DNA of 64,000 bases from Hyphomonadaceae bacterium UBA7672 (GCA_002483135.1 DLHI01000020.1:1-64000), one strand, 5' to 3'. Shown: positions 26,540 through 35,200, numbered from the stretch's first letter. The notes: generated by a model from the letters alone, not told the origin. Made by a program: numbers and translations.

Positions 26540-26587
26540 GCCCTCAATCTAGGGGCAATAGGTCACTGAATCAAGTATATTAGTGCC

Positions 26588-26595
26588 CCTGCAAG
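26588..26595. repeat. Target-site duplication, right copy (CCTGCAAG)
   Basis: Identical to 24439-24446 and directly adjacent to the right terminal inverted repeat of the IS. Confidence 0.9.
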
Positions 26596-26616
26596 GGGGA
26601 GGACAGGTGGGGGTCT
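26596..26616. repeat. Palindromic repeat, right part, split by the IS
   Basis: AGGACAGGTGGGGGTCT (26600-26616) is the right arm of the element whose left arm is at 24345-24361. Confidence 0.85.
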
Positions 26617-26626
26617 CTTGCCGCGA

Positions 26627-27163
26627 CTAAGACTCTCTCCACTCGCGCCACGGCCGGGGATCATCTCTCAGCAGGCCGTAGATCAGGCTGTCGCGGATGC
26701 CGATGTGCATTTCCCATTCGCCGCGCAAGCGGCCTTCGAGGGTGAAGCCGAGTTTCTCGAAGACGCGGATGGAGGCGGTGTTGTCGGGATCAATGTCGGC
26801 CATGATGCGGCGGGCGCCGAGATTTGCGAACGCCTCGTCCAGCGCGCGGGCGAGGGCGCGGGCTGCGAGATTCTTTCCGCGTGCGGCGGGCGCGATCATG
26901 CAGGCGGCTTCCCAGACATTGTTCTTGCCGTGTGAATAGATGGAGACGCGGCCAAGGGCGGGCCCGTCTGGCGTCTCTGAGATCACCCAGTTGATGTCAG
27001 ACCCGTCGCCCGCCCATTCGGTCATCATCGCGATGGTGGCTTCGACGCTCGGCATGGCCGGGCGGGTCATGTAGCGGCAGCTTTCCTCGTCGCCGAAGAT
27101 GGCGTGAAGGGCGGGGCCGTCGGCGACGGGGTCGATGGGGCGGGTGAAGAAAGGCGTGGACAT
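26627..27163 (-). CDS. GNAT family N-acetyltransferase (RimJ/RimL-like)
   Basis: This 178-residue acetyltransferase has the GNAT core: WVISETPDGPALGRVSIY (strand 4), MIAPAARGKNLAARALARAL (acetyl-CoA loop, variant of RGxGxA) and ADIDPDNTASIRVFEKLGFTLEGRL. The start at ATG 27163 begins a normal RimJ-type N-terminus. Substrate unknown. It lies between the IS and an SDR gene. Confidence 0.88.
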   Translation of the reverse strand: MSTPFFTRPIDPVADGPALHAIFGDEESCRYMTRPAMPSVEATIAMMTEWAGDGSDINWVISETPDGPALGRVSIYSHGKNNVWEAACMIAPAARGKNLAARALARALDEAFANLGARRIMADIDPDNTASIRVFEKLGFTLEGRLRGEWEMHIGIRDSLIYGLLRDDPRPWREWRES

Positions 27164-27335
27164 GGGCGCGCCTTTATCACCGGGCGGCGCGAATGTCCTC
27201 CTCTCCCACGCGAGAGGAAGGTTCAGCAAATCTCTCCTTTCGGATGAGGCGGGCATATCTTGGTATGACTTGTATCATTCAATGAGCGGACCAACCTTCC
27301 TTGCATCAGGATTCACAAGGCAGGGGAAACCAGCC

Positions 27336-28154
27336 ATGACCACGACCTCCTCGAAACCTACCGTTCTCGTAACCGGCGCCTCGACCGGCATCGGCGCGGT
27401 TTATGCCGAGCGCTTCGCCAGACGCGGACACAACCTTGTGCTTGTTGCGCGGGACTTCCAGCGCCTCGAAAACCTCGCGAACCGGCTGTGGGAGCAGTAC
27501 GGAGTGAATGTCGCTGTCGAAGCGGCGGACCTGACCAACCGTTCGGAGCTCGAGCGGATCGAGCAACTGATCGCAAGCGACAAGCATATCGGCGTGCTGG
27601 TGAACAATGCCGGCATGGCGGTGTCGAAGCCGATCATCGGATCGACGCCGGATGATTTCCAGCAAATGATCGACCTCAATGTGACGGCCGCGACGCGGCT
27701 CGGCATTGCGGCGGCGAATGCGTTTGCCAAGCGCGGCGGCGGAGCCATCATCAACCTGTCTTCTGTGCTGGGCATCGCGCATGAGATTAGCGGCGGGGTC
27801 TATGGCGGCTCGAAAGCTTTCGTCCTGAACTTCAGCCGGGCGCTGCACCAGGAAGGCGTGGCGCATGGCGTGCGGGTTCAGGCTGTGCTGCCGGGTGCGA
27901 CGCGGACCGAAATCTGGGACCGGTCGGGCGGCAGTGTTGCGGCGCTCGATCCGGCGATACTGATGGATGTGCATGATCTGGTCGATGCGGCGCTGGCCGG
28001 GTTCGACGCGGGCGAGACGGTGACCATCCCCTCGCTGCCGGATGTGGCTGACTGGCAGGCGTTGGAGTCGGCGCGCGTGAAACTGCTGCCCAACCTTTCA
28101 CGCAACACGCCGGCGGCGCGCTATGGCGTAAAGGCAGCGGAGAAGGCCGCCTAG
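27336..28154 (+). CDS. SDR family oxidoreductase
   Basis: This 272-residue classical short-chain dehydrogenase has the NAD(P) motif TGASTGIGAVYAERFA, NNAG, the catalytic serine in NLSSVLG and YxxxK as YGGSK. ATG 27336 is chosen for its AGGGGAA ribosome site and family-like N-terminus. Substrate cannot be assigned. It is divergent from the GNAT gene to its left. Confidence 0.92.
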   Translation: MTTTSSKPTVLVTGASTGIGAVYAERFARRGHNLVLVARDFQRLENLANRLWEQYGVNVAVEAADLTNRSELERIEQLIASDKHIGVLVNNAGMAVSKPIIGSTPDDFQQMIDLNVTAATRLGIAAANAFAKRGGGAIINLSSVLGIAHEISGGVYGGSKAFVLNFSRALHQEGVAHGVRVQAVLPGATRTEIWDRSGGSVAALDPAILMDVHDLVDAALAGFDAGETVTIPSLPDVADWQALESARVKLLPNLSRNTPAARYGVKAAEKAA

Positions 28155-28227
28155 CGCGGAACCCCTCTTTGCTTGTGCCGTTCACCCGGTAAGAGTGCCG
28201 GATGACGGGCGCTGATTGGAGCCATCG

Positions 28228-28500
28228 ATGGATCGCCTCCACGACAATACGCATGTTGGCCAGTACGAACTGGACATTGACGGGCAGACTGTTTTCGCCC
28301 GGTATCGGCGCGAGGACGGCGTGCTGACGATCCTGTGGGTGGAGGCGCCGCCGGGTCTGCGCGGGACAGGCGCGGCGGGGCGGCTGATGAAGCTGGTGGC
28401 GCAGGAAGCGGCGGAGAAGCGCTGGCGCGTTGTGCCTGTGTGCGGGTATGCGGCGGCCTGGCTGCGGCGCAGCCCGGAGTATCGCGAACTCGTCGTCTGA
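28228..28500 (+). CDS. GCN5-related N-acetyltransferase, short YjdJ-like type
   Basis: This 90-residue protein matches the short acetyltransferase domain: GQYELDIDGQTVFARYRRED, a beta strand (LTILWVEAPPGLRGTGAAG) carrying the acetyl-CoA loop, and VVPVCGYAAAWLRRSPEY at the end. It is complete for this small family. ATG 28228 has a GGAG site; TTG 28216 is an alternative. Substrate unknown. Confidence 0.85.
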   Translation: MDRLHDNTHVGQYELDIDGQTVFARYRREDGVLTILWVEAPPGLRGTGAAGRLMKLVAQEAAEKRWRVVPVCGYAAAWLRRSPEYRELVV

Positions 28501-28614
28501 ACGGAGGCAAGAGCCAACTAAACGTCGCTGGCCTGCGTCGGCCGCCTTGCGCGAGCGGACGTTTTGCAGGCATTTTCTGCTTCCGGGTTCGGACCCGGAA
28601 AGCAGGGGCGGGAC

Positions 28615-29916
28615 ATGAAGTGGCGTTTGGCGGCTGTGGTGACCGGCGCAGTGGGCGCCGTGGCCGCGGCGGGTCTTGCGATCGCGCAAGGGACCTGGGT
28701 GACGGTGGACGTCACCGATGTGCAGATCTGCCGTCCGGTTTTTGCGGAAATCCATCGTCTCGAGCAGGAATTCCTGCTCGACGAGATCGACGCCTCCTGC
28801 GCGCGCGGGACCAGCACCTACAATGCCGACGTGTGCGACGTGGCGCGCGACCTGCTGGAGTCGACGCGCGAGCTCGACGATGTCGACTGGTTCATGAGCG
28901 GCAATGACAATTGCGACGATGGCTCGCCCTATCCTTGCTATGGCGCCTCCTTCTTCAATACGCCGCGCACGGGGCGTGAGGCCCAGCGTGTGATTGCCGC
29001 GATCCGCGAGGACGCCGCGCTGCCGGCGCGCATCGAGGCGGGCATGGATTTCATGAGCGCGGCGCCGATCGGGGATCGCTGCCTCGCGCAGGCGTGGGTC
29101 GCCAAGCATGACGGCGTTCCGCCGCCCCGGCAGACGGCGAAGTCCGGCGGGACCATGGCAAGCAGCAAGAGCCAGCGCGGCCGCCAGCGGGCGAGCGACC
29201 CGCCGCCGGCCGACCCTGCTGCTCCGACGCCGCCGCCGCGCGCCAGCGCGCCCGCACCTGAGCCTGCACCCGCGCCCACAGCGCCGCGTGCAACGCCATC
29301 GAGCCCGCGCGCCGGCGTCATCCCGTTCGCGCCCGATTCACCGCGCGGGCAGCAGGCGCCGCTGGTGGGTGCGCGTTTGACTGAATGCGACGAGGCGATG
29401 CGCGCCGCGCAGGCAGACTCGCAGACCTGGAAGGGCACGCAGGAGGAGAAGTCTCTGCGTCTGGGCCTGATCCAGCGCACGCTCTTCAATGGACGGTGTG
29501 CGGGCCATGCGCAGGCGGCGAGCCTTGTGGCTGACGCCGAACGCCTGATCGCGATCTCCGCTGCATCGGCGGCGAGCGCCTACACGTCCCCCAGCGAAAC
29601 ATCGCCTGACGCCATCGACTGTGTCGAGCCGATGATCCCCACCGATCCGCGCAACACGACGGGATCGACGGCGCTACGCAATTCGTGCGCGTTTGCAGTG
29701 ACCGTGGCTTACTGCAACGTCTCGCCAGTGAACGGCTCGTGGGCTGACATGTTCAGGTGCGGGGTCAAGGCCTCGCTCGCGATGGACGTGATCCCGGCAA
29801 ACAGCGCGACGCCGGCGGTGTTCGGCAAGGAAGTCCAGCATTTCGCTTGCCGCAACCCGGCGGGTCCGGTGCTGACTTACGACACGGCCAAGGGGCTGGA
29901 CGGATTCTGCAAGTAG
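28615..29916 (+). CDS. Secreted cysteine-rich protein of unknown function
   Basis: This 433-residue exported protein has a signal peptide (to about residue 25, AGLAIAQ). The N-terminal domain has several Cys (QICRPVF, ASCARG, DVCDVA, NCDDG, YPCYG). A Pro/Ala-rich linker spans about residues 180-245. The C-terminal domain also has Cys (NSCAFAVTVAYCNV, MFRCGV, HFACRN). No family is recognised. It is followed after nine bases by a secreted TPR protein gene, so the two likely work together in the periplasm or outside. Confidence 0.75.
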   Translation: MKWRLAAVVTGAVGAVAAAGLAIAQGTWVTVDVTDVQICRPVFAEIHRLEQEFLLDEIDASCARGTSTYNADVCDVARDLLESTRELDDVDWFMSGNDNCDDGSPYPCYGASFFNTPRTGREAQRVIAAIREDAALPARIEAGMDFMSAAPIGDRCLAQAWVAKHDGVPPPRQTAKSGGTMASSKSQRGRQRASDPPPADPAAPTPPPRASAPAPEPAPAPTAPRATPSSPRAGVIPFAPDSPRGQQAPLVGARLTECDEAMRAAQADSQTWKGTQEEKSLRLGLIQRTLFNGRCAGHAQAASLVADAERLIAISAASAASAYTSPSETSPDAIDCVEPMIPTDPRNTTGSTALRNSCAFAVTVAYCNVSPVNGSWADMFRCGVKASLAMDVIPANSATPAVFGKEVQHFACRNPAGPVLTYDTAKGLDGFCK

Positions 29917-29925
29917 GAGCTGGGG

Positions 29926-31266
29926 ATGGTGAGGGGATTGGTGCTGGGAGCGGCGACGGCGCTGGCGCTGACGGGGACAGCGCTGGCGCAGACGATGCCG
30001 TGGGTGAGCCTGGCGAAGGGCGATCTGGGGCCCTGCACGGACACGCTGAAACAGTTCCAGACGCGGTGGCTGTCGTCGGTGGCGGTGGACCGGGACAAGG
30101 CCTGCAACGCGAAGGATGCGGAGCTCTGTACGTTGCTGAAGGACTGGTACAATGACTGGCAGGCGATGTCGCCGGCCGACTTCATGATGGACGCGCCGGC
30201 CGATTGCGAGGATTGCGTTGAGGACCGGATGATCGACGAGTTCGTCGATCCGGCCTTCCGCGCCGCCGTCCCCGTCATCGTGGTGAAGGCTGCGAGCGCA
30301 AGGCCCGCCGCGCCGGCGCTGAAGAAGGATCACATGGACGGCTATGCCTATATGCCCGTGGTCTATCACTGTCTGTCGGGGCTTTGGGTCGGCAAGCTGT
30401 TCAAGAGCGGGCAGTCGCTGGCGGGTGTTCGTATCTCCCCGCAGGAGGGAAACTTTCTGAAGGTGACTCCCGAGGCGTTCGACGGGATGGTTCGCAGCCT
30501 GACGCAGACATATGGCGCGGCGCCGGCGCCGGCAGGGACGGACAGTCTGGATGGCGCGCCGACAACGCCAAAGCCTGCGGCGCCGAAACCGCCTGCGCCA
30601 AAACCTCCGGCCAAGCCGGGACCCGACGTGCGCGTCGCCGTGCGTGATTGCGGCAATCTCGAACTGCCCGCGCGCAAGCGGGTCGACGCCTGCACGGCGG
30701 CCATCAACGGCAAGGTTGAGGGTGCTGAGCTGACGCTTGCCCTGTGGGCGCGTTCGATCAGCCGGCTTGAGGATGGCGATGTCGACGGCGCCATCGAGGA
30801 CGCAGATAGCGCGGCTGAACATCACGGACAGGACTACTCGGTTCAGAATGCGCGGTGCTGGTCGCGGGCGGTGGGCAATGTCGAACTCGAGATTGCGCGG
30901 CAGGCCTGCACGCTGGCGATTCGCCTCGCGCCCGAAGAGGCGAATGTCTACGACAGTCGCGGCATGGTCGGCCTGAGGCAGGAGCGCTGGCAGGACGCGT
31001 GGAACGACTATGACGATGCGCTTGCGCTGTCGCCGGACTTTCCCTCGGCGCTCTATGGCCGCGGGCTTGCAGCGCTGGGCCTTGGGCGGATCGACGACGC
31101 GGAGGAGGACATCGCCTACGCGCTCGATCTCGATCCGACCATGGGCGAGATCTATGAGGGTTTTGGCCTTTATGCCGACGATCTGGCGGCAGCGGCCCCC
31201 GCTGCGCCGCGTTCGACCGGGGGCGGCTATGTGGGCCGGGCCAAGCAGGCGCGGGACCGACAGTAG
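29926..31266 (+). CDS. Secreted TPR-repeat protein
   Basis: This 446-residue protein has a signal peptide (ending ALAQ near residue 22), an N-terminal Cys-containing domain, a Pro/Lys linker (about 205-230) and a C-terminal TPR region (about 250-415). The repeats include ARSISRLEDGDVDGAIEDAD, RGMVGLRQERWQDAWNDYDD and GRGLAALGLGRIDDAEED. TPRs usually bind partner proteins; the neighbouring cysteine-rich protein is a candidate. It is convergent with proB, with only three bases between stops. Confidence 0.82.
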   Translation: MVRGLVLGAATALALTGTALAQTMPWVSLAKGDLGPCTDTLKQFQTRWLSSVAVDRDKACNAKDAELCTLLKDWYNDWQAMSPADFMMDAPADCEDCVEDRMIDEFVDPAFRAAVPVIVVKAASARPAAPALKKDHMDGYAYMPVVYHCLSGLWVGKLFKSGQSLAGVRISPQEGNFLKVTPEAFDGMVRSLTQTYGAAPAPAGTDSLDGAPTTPKPAAPKPPAPKPPAKPGPDVRVAVRDCGNLELPARKRVDACTAAINGKVEGAELTLALWARSISRLEDGDVDGAIEDADSAAEHHGQDYSVQNARCWSRAVGNVELEIARQACTLAIRLAPEEANVYDSRGMVGLRQERWQDAWNDYDDALALSPDFPSALYGRGLAALGLGRIDDAEEDIAYALDLDPTMGEIYEGFGLYADDLAAAAPAAPRSTGGGYVGRAKQARDRQ

Positions 31267-31269
31267 GGA

Positions 31270-32400
31270 TCAGCTCACGATCACCATGTCGTCGACATGG
31301 ATGAGGGCGGGGCGGCCGCGATAGCCGAGGATGGCTTCGAACTCGTCCGACTTGCGGCCGATGAGGCGGGTGGCGTCTTCCGATGAATAGGCCGAGACGC
31401 CGCGCGCGATGGTGGCGCCGTCGGCGTCGACGACGTCGACCGCATCGCCGCGCTCGAAGCGGCCCGTCACGGCGGTGACCCCCGCAGCAAGAAGCGACTT
31501 GCCGGATTTGAGCGCGCGGGCGGCGCCGGCATCGACGCGGACGGAGCCGGTTGGGCGCAGTGCGCCGGCGAGCCATTGGCGGCGGGCGGTTTCGGGTGTG
31601 AGGTCTGCGATGAACCAGGTGCCCTTTGCGCCGGATGTGACGGCGGCGATGGGACCGGCGTCGCTGGTGTGCGTGCCGAGCGTGATGAGGGTGGAGCAGC
31701 CGGCTGTCATGCCGATGCGGGCGGCGTCGAGCTTGGTGGCCATGCCGCCGGAGCCGACGCCCGCTGCCGTGTTCACGCCGCCAGCCATGGCGACGATGTC
31801 GGGCGTGAGCTTGCGGACTTCGGGGATGTGTCTGGCGTTCGGGTTGGAGCGCGGATCGGCGTCGTAGAGGCCGTCGATGTCGGAGAGGAGCACCAGCACG
31901 TCCGCGCCGAGCATCTGGGCGACGCGGGCGGCTAGGCGGTCGTTGTCGCCATAGCGGATCTCATCGGTGGCGACGGTGTCGTTCTCGTTGACGATGGTGA
32001 CCGCACCGCGCTCGAGCAGCGTTTCCATCGTGGCGCGGGCGTTGAGCCAGCGGCGGCGCTGTTCGGTGTCGTAGAAGGTGAGGAGGGCCTGCGCGACGGG
32101 GGCGTCATATCTGCCGAGTGCGTCTTCCCATGCGCGCATGAGTTTGGGTTGGCCCGCGGCCGCGGCGGCCTGTTTTTCCTCAAGGCGCAGCTTGCCGGCC
32201 TTGAGGCCGAGCGCGCGGCGGCCCAGCGCGACCGCGCCGGAGGAGACGATGACGATGGCTTTCCCCTCGGCGCGGAGCTTTGCGGCGTCGGCGGCGATGG
32301 CGGCGAAACGCGCTTCGTGCGGCTTGCCGGACTCCTGATCGATCAGGAGCGAAGAGCCGACCTTGATGACGACGCGGCGTGCGGTGGAGAGGGGGCTCAT
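31270..32400 (-). CDS. proB: Glutamate 5-kinase
   Basis: This 376-residue enzyme phosphorylates glutamate in the first step of proline synthesis. The amino-acid kinase domain shows RVVIKVGSSLL, IVSSGAVALG, INENDTV-like IVNENDTV and GVGSGGMATKLDAA. A C-terminal PUA domain (about 280-365) is present, as in the long form of the enzyme. It follows obgE in the backbone after a repeat-containing gap. Confidence 0.96.
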   Translation of the reverse strand: MSPLSTARRVVIKVGSSLLIDQESGKPHEARFAAIAADAAKLRAEGKAIVIVSSGAVALGRRALGLKAGKLRLEEKQAAAAAGQPKLMRAWEDALGRYDAPVAQALLTFYDTEQRRRWLNARATMETLLERGAVTIVNENDTVATDEIRYGDNDRLAARVAQMLGADVLVLLSDIDGLYDADPRSNPNARHIPEVRKLTPDIVAMAGGVNTAAGVGSGGMATKLDAARIGMTAGCSTLITLGTHTSDAGPIAAVTSGAKGTWFIADLTPETARRQWLAGALRPTGSVRVDAGAARALKSGKSLLAAGVTAVTGRFERGDAVDVVDADGATIARGVSAYSSEDATRLIGRKSDEFEAILGYRGRPALIHVDDMVIVS

Positions 32401-32439
32401 TGGGTGTTACCGAAAGTCACTATGCCCTCGGCGCCCCGG

Positions 32440-32553
32440 TTGTCATTCCCGCCGCAGCCCGAAGGGCGGAGAGCGGGAAGCCAGGGGCCGGAGAGACCGG
32501 TGTGTGCCGCCCCTGGGTTCCGGCTCGCACCTTCGGCGCGTCTGGAATGACAA
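32440..32553. repeat. Palindromic dispersed repeat (TTGTCATTCC arms)
   Basis: The arms TTGTCATTCC (32440-32449) and GGAATGACAA (32544-32553) match, with inner CCAGGGGC/GCCCCTGG pairing. It is closely related to the element at 17538-17650 and lies between obgE and proB. Confidence 0.85.
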
Positions 32554-32587
32554 CGTTGCGTGTGGGAGCGCCGGCCAATCGAGGAGA

Positions 32588-33652
32588 TCAAGGAGACCAG
32601 CCTTCTTCTTTCTGTTCGGGGGTCTTCTCGGCTTCGATCTGGGCTTCGCGTTGGGCGCGGCGATCTTCGGAGACGATCTGGTAGAGCTTCTTCACTGTCT
32701 CGGGGACGCCCTTGCCGGTGGCGCCGGAGAGGAGGAGCGGGGTTTTCTTGCAGGCCTTCTTCAGGGCTGCGGATTTTTCGGCGATCTCTTCTTCGCTGAG
32801 GGCGTCAATCTTGTTGAGGGCGACGATCTCTTTCTTCTCGTAGAGGCCGCCGCCGTACTTCTTCAGTTCCTTGCGGATGGTCTTGTAGGCGCCGGCGACA
32901 TCGTCCTGCGTGCCGTCGACAAGGTGGAGCAGGACCGAGCAGCGCTCCACGTGGCCGAGGAAGCGCGTGCCGACGCCGGCGCCTTCAGCGGCGCCTTCGA
33001 TGAGGCCGGGAATGTCGGCCAGCACAAAGCTGGCTCCGATGCCGAGGGAGACGACGCCGAGGTTGGGGACGAGCGTGGTGAAGGGATAGTCCGCGATCTT
33101 CGGCTTGGCGGCCGAGACGGCGCCGAGGAAAGTGGACTTGCCTGCGTTGGGCATGCCGAGCAGGCCAGCGTCCGCGATCAGCTTGAGGCGCAGCCAGATC
33201 CAGCGCTCTTCGCCATCGTGGCCCGGGTTGAAGCGGCGCGGCGCCTGGTTGGTGGAGGACTTGAAGCGGGTGTTGCCCCAGCCGCCGGTCCCGCCCTTGG
33301 CGAGCAGCACGCGGTCCCCCAGCCTGTCGAGATCCGCGATCAGCGTTTCCTGGTCCTCCTCGAACACCTGCGTGCCGACGGGGACTTTTAGGACGAGCGT
33401 TTCAGCATCTGCGCCGGTGCGGTTTGCGCCCATGCCGTGGACGCCGCGATCGCCCTTGTAGTGCTGCAGGTAGCGGTAATCGATCAGCGTGTTGAGGCCA
33501 TCGACCGCCTCGATATAGACATCCGCGCCGCGGCCGCCATCGCCGCCATCGGGGCCGCCGAAGGGGATGAATTTCTCGCGCCGAAAGGAGACGCATCCGT
33601 CGCCGCCGGCGCCGGATTTCACGTAGACCTTGCACTGGTCGAGGAACTTCAT
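32588..33652 (-). CDS. obgE: GTPase ObgE/CgtA
   Basis: This 354-residue essential GTPase acts in 50S ribosome assembly and stress signalling. It has the glycine-rich Obg fold (about 1-158: KFLDQCKVYVKSGAGGDGC, GGPDGGDGG) and the G domain with GMPNAGKSTF (G1), DIPGLIEGA (G3) and NKIDAL (G4). A charged C-terminal tail follows. ATG 33652 gives the standard N-terminus. Together with rplU and rpmA it forms the conserved alphaproteobacterial cluster. Confidence 0.96.
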   Translation of the reverse strand: MKFLDQCKVYVKSGAGGDGCVSFRREKFIPFGGPDGGDGGRGADVYIEAVDGLNTLIDYRYLQHYKGDRGVHGMGANRTGADAETLVLKVPVGTQVFEEDQETLIADLDRLGDRVLLAKGGTGGWGNTRFKSSTNQAPRRFNPGHDGEERWIWLRLKLIADAGLLGMPNAGKSTFLGAVSAAKPKIADYPFTTLVPNLGVVSLGIGASFVLADIPGLIEGAAEGAGVGTRFLGHVERCSVLLHLVDGTQDDVAGAYKTIRKELKKYGGGLYEKKEIVALNKIDALSEEEIAEKSAALKKACKKTPLLLSGATGKGVPETVKKLYQIVSEDRRAQREAQIEAEKTPEQKEEGWSP

Positions 33653-33662
33653 CTTGGTTGGC

Positions 33663-34241
33663 CTAGTGCGCCCGCGCAGCGTGCGGGTCGTGGTTGGGGA
33701 GTTTAGCCGGGGTCGCGCCTTCGGGCCACACATAACGCTGTGCAAGCGATGTGCGCTGGCGGGCGAGGCCGAACAGGTCCTGCTCGCCCGTGGGCACGAA
33801 GCCCAGCTTGCGCAGGACGTTTCCCGACGCCGGGTTGTCTGCAAAATGGCCAGCTACGAAGGCTTCTGCGCCCAACTGGCCGCGCGCCCAGTCCATGACG
33901 GCGCGGGCCGCTTCCGAAGCGTAGCCGAGGCCCCAATAGGGCGTGCCGAACCAGTAGCCGACTTCCCATGTGTTGCCGGTCTCGCCCGCGCGCATGACGC
34001 CGCACGAGCCGATCAGGCCGTCGATAGGGGCGGTGACGGCGAAGGCAAATTCGCTTCCCGATTCACGGCCGCGCGCGGCGATACCGAAGAAGTCGAAGGC
34101 GCTCGCCATCGTGTAGGGGTGGGGTATGCGTCCGCACATCTTCGCGACATCGTATTCGCCCGCGAGATAGGCGACGCGGCGGGCATCGGCTTCCTCGAAC
34201 GGGCGCAATGTCAGTCTCTGCGTTGTTATCGTCAGTTGCAT
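33663..34241 (-). CDS. GNAT family N-acetyltransferase (RimJ/RimL-like)
   Basis: This 192-residue acetyltransferase has LTLRPFEEADA at the start, EVGYWFGTPYWGLGYASEAARA (acetyl-CoA loop QxxGxG variant) and HFADNPASGNVLRKLGFVPTG. A GNAT gene between rpmA and obgE is common in alphaproteobacteria. ATG 34241 is chosen for its GGAAGG ribosome site. Substrate not assignable. Confidence 0.9.
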   Translation of the reverse strand: MQLTITTQRLTLRPFEEADARRVAYLAGEYDVAKMCGRIPHPYTMASAFDFFGIAARGRESGSEFAFAVTAPIDGLIGSCGVMRAGETGNTWEVGYWFGTPYWGLGYASEAARAVMDWARGQLGAEAFVAGHFADNPASGNVLRKLGFVPTGEQDLFGLARQRTSLAQRYVWPEGATPAKLPNHDPHAARAH

Positions 34242-34283
34242 GGCCTTCCCCACGCGCTCTTCTCGAGCCGCAGATCAGGGGAA

Positions 34284-34318
34284 GTAGAAAAGAAGAAGGG
34301 GAGGCGGTCCGCCTCCCC
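34284..34318 (-). terminator. Terminator after rpmA
   Basis: A stem of GGGGAGGCGG/CCGCCTCCCC (34298-34318) is followed, on the minus strand, by TTCTTCTTTTCTAC. It would end the rplU-rpmA transcript before the GNAT and obgE genes. Confidence 0.8.
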
Positions 34319-34381
34319 TGATCATCTTTCAGGTTCGGACCGCTACCTTGCTGGCAGGCGGTCCGCTGTCGTGGACACCTG

Positions 34382-34642
34382 TCAGGCTTTTTCGCCCGGG
34401 AGGATCGACACGAACGTCTTGCCTTTGGTCTCGCGGAACTGGACCGTTCCGGTTTCCGTGGCGAAGAGCGTGTGATCGCGGCCGAGGCCGACATTCGTTC
34501 CCGGGTGGAACTGGGTGCCGCGCTGGCGCACGATGATGTTGCCTGCCAGGACCTGCTCGCCGCCGAAACGCTTCACGCCGAGGCGCTTGGAGTTCGAATC
34601 GCGGCCGTTACGCGTAGAGCCGCCTGCTTTTTTGTGGGCCAA
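34382..34642 (-). CDS. rpmA: 50S ribosomal protein bL27
   Basis: This 86-residue ribosomal protein has the conserved bL27 start AHKKAGGSTRNGRDSNSKRL, GGEQVLAGNIIVRQRGT and FHPGTNVGLGRDHTLFA. The N-terminus reaches the peptidyl transferase centre. It lies 61 bases downstream of rplU. Confidence 0.98.
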   Translation of the reverse strand: MAHKKAGGSTRNGRDSNSKRLGVKRFGGEQVLAGNIIVRQRGTQFHPGTNVGLGRDHTLFATETGTVQFRETKGKTFVSILPGEKA

Positions 34643-34703
34643 AGTGGCCTCCCTTAAGCTGCGGCCGGGGCCGCAGGTTCAACCGAAATTACTTGGCCCA
34701 GAA

Positions 34704-35018
34704 CTATTGGGCGCTGATGCCGGTGATCTTGATGACCGTCTCGTGCTGACGGTGACCGATCTTGCGGCGGTAGGTGTTGCGCGGCTTCTTCTTGATCGTG
34801 ATGACTTTCGGCGCGCGGCGCTGCTCGACGATTTCCGCCGTCACCTTCGCGCCCGAGATCATCGGCGCGCCGATGTTCATCTTGTCGCCGTCGGCGATCA
34901 TCAGCACTTCGCCGATTTCGACCTTGTCGCCAGCTTCGCCGACAAGCTTGCCGACGACGATTTCCTGGTCGCCAGCGACCCGGTACTGTTTTCCGCCGGT
35001 CTTGATGACTGCGAACAT
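34704..35018 (-). CDS. rplU: 50S ribosomal protein bL21
   Basis: This 104-residue ribosomal protein has FAVIKTGGKQYRVAGDQEIV, EIGEVLMIADGD and the C-terminal PKVITIKKKPRNTYRRKIGH motif. It is the first gene of the minus-strand backbone. A perfect palindrome CCCGCAGGAGCCTGCGGG (35068-35085) lies in its leader, 50 bases upstream. Confidence 0.98.
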   Translation of the reverse strand: MFAVIKTGGKQYRVAGDQEIVVGKLVGEAGDKVEIGEVLMIADGDKMNIGAPMISGAKVTAEIVEQRRAPKVITIKKKPRNTYRRKIGHRQHETVIKITGISAQ

Positions 35019-35200
35019 CGGAATTCTCGTTTGTTTTCAGGGGGCCTTGCGGCCAAATAGCATTCCACCCGCAGGAGCCTGCGGGCAGGGAGCGGGCATA
35101 TAGACGTGAGGGGGGTGGCCTGTCAAACGCCGATCGCGGGAATCCGGCATGAATCTGCGTGGCATTTACCATTGACGAGGTGGCGGAAGAGGGCCGAGCT

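Larger units (their letters stand above)
24447..26587 (-). mobile_element. IS1595-family element with trypsin-like protease passenger (2141 bp)
   Basis: The element is intact. The ends are imperfect inverted repeats: left GGCAACAACGTACTTGACTC, right (read inward on the minus strand) GGCACTAATATACTTGATTC, 15 of 20 matching. An exact 8-bp target duplication (CCTGCAAG) flanks it. It encodes an IS1595-type transposase and a small lysine-rich protein on the minus strand, plus a trypsin-like serine protease on the plus strand. IS1595 elements with passenger genes are known. The base composition is less GC-rich than its neighbours. Confidence 0.92.

Noticed and set aside
35068..35085. Palindrome CCCGCAGGAGCCTGCGGG in the rplU leader as a terminator
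   Set aside because: It has no adjacent T run on either strand and lies upstream of rplU; it may be a leader structure, but this cannot be shown.
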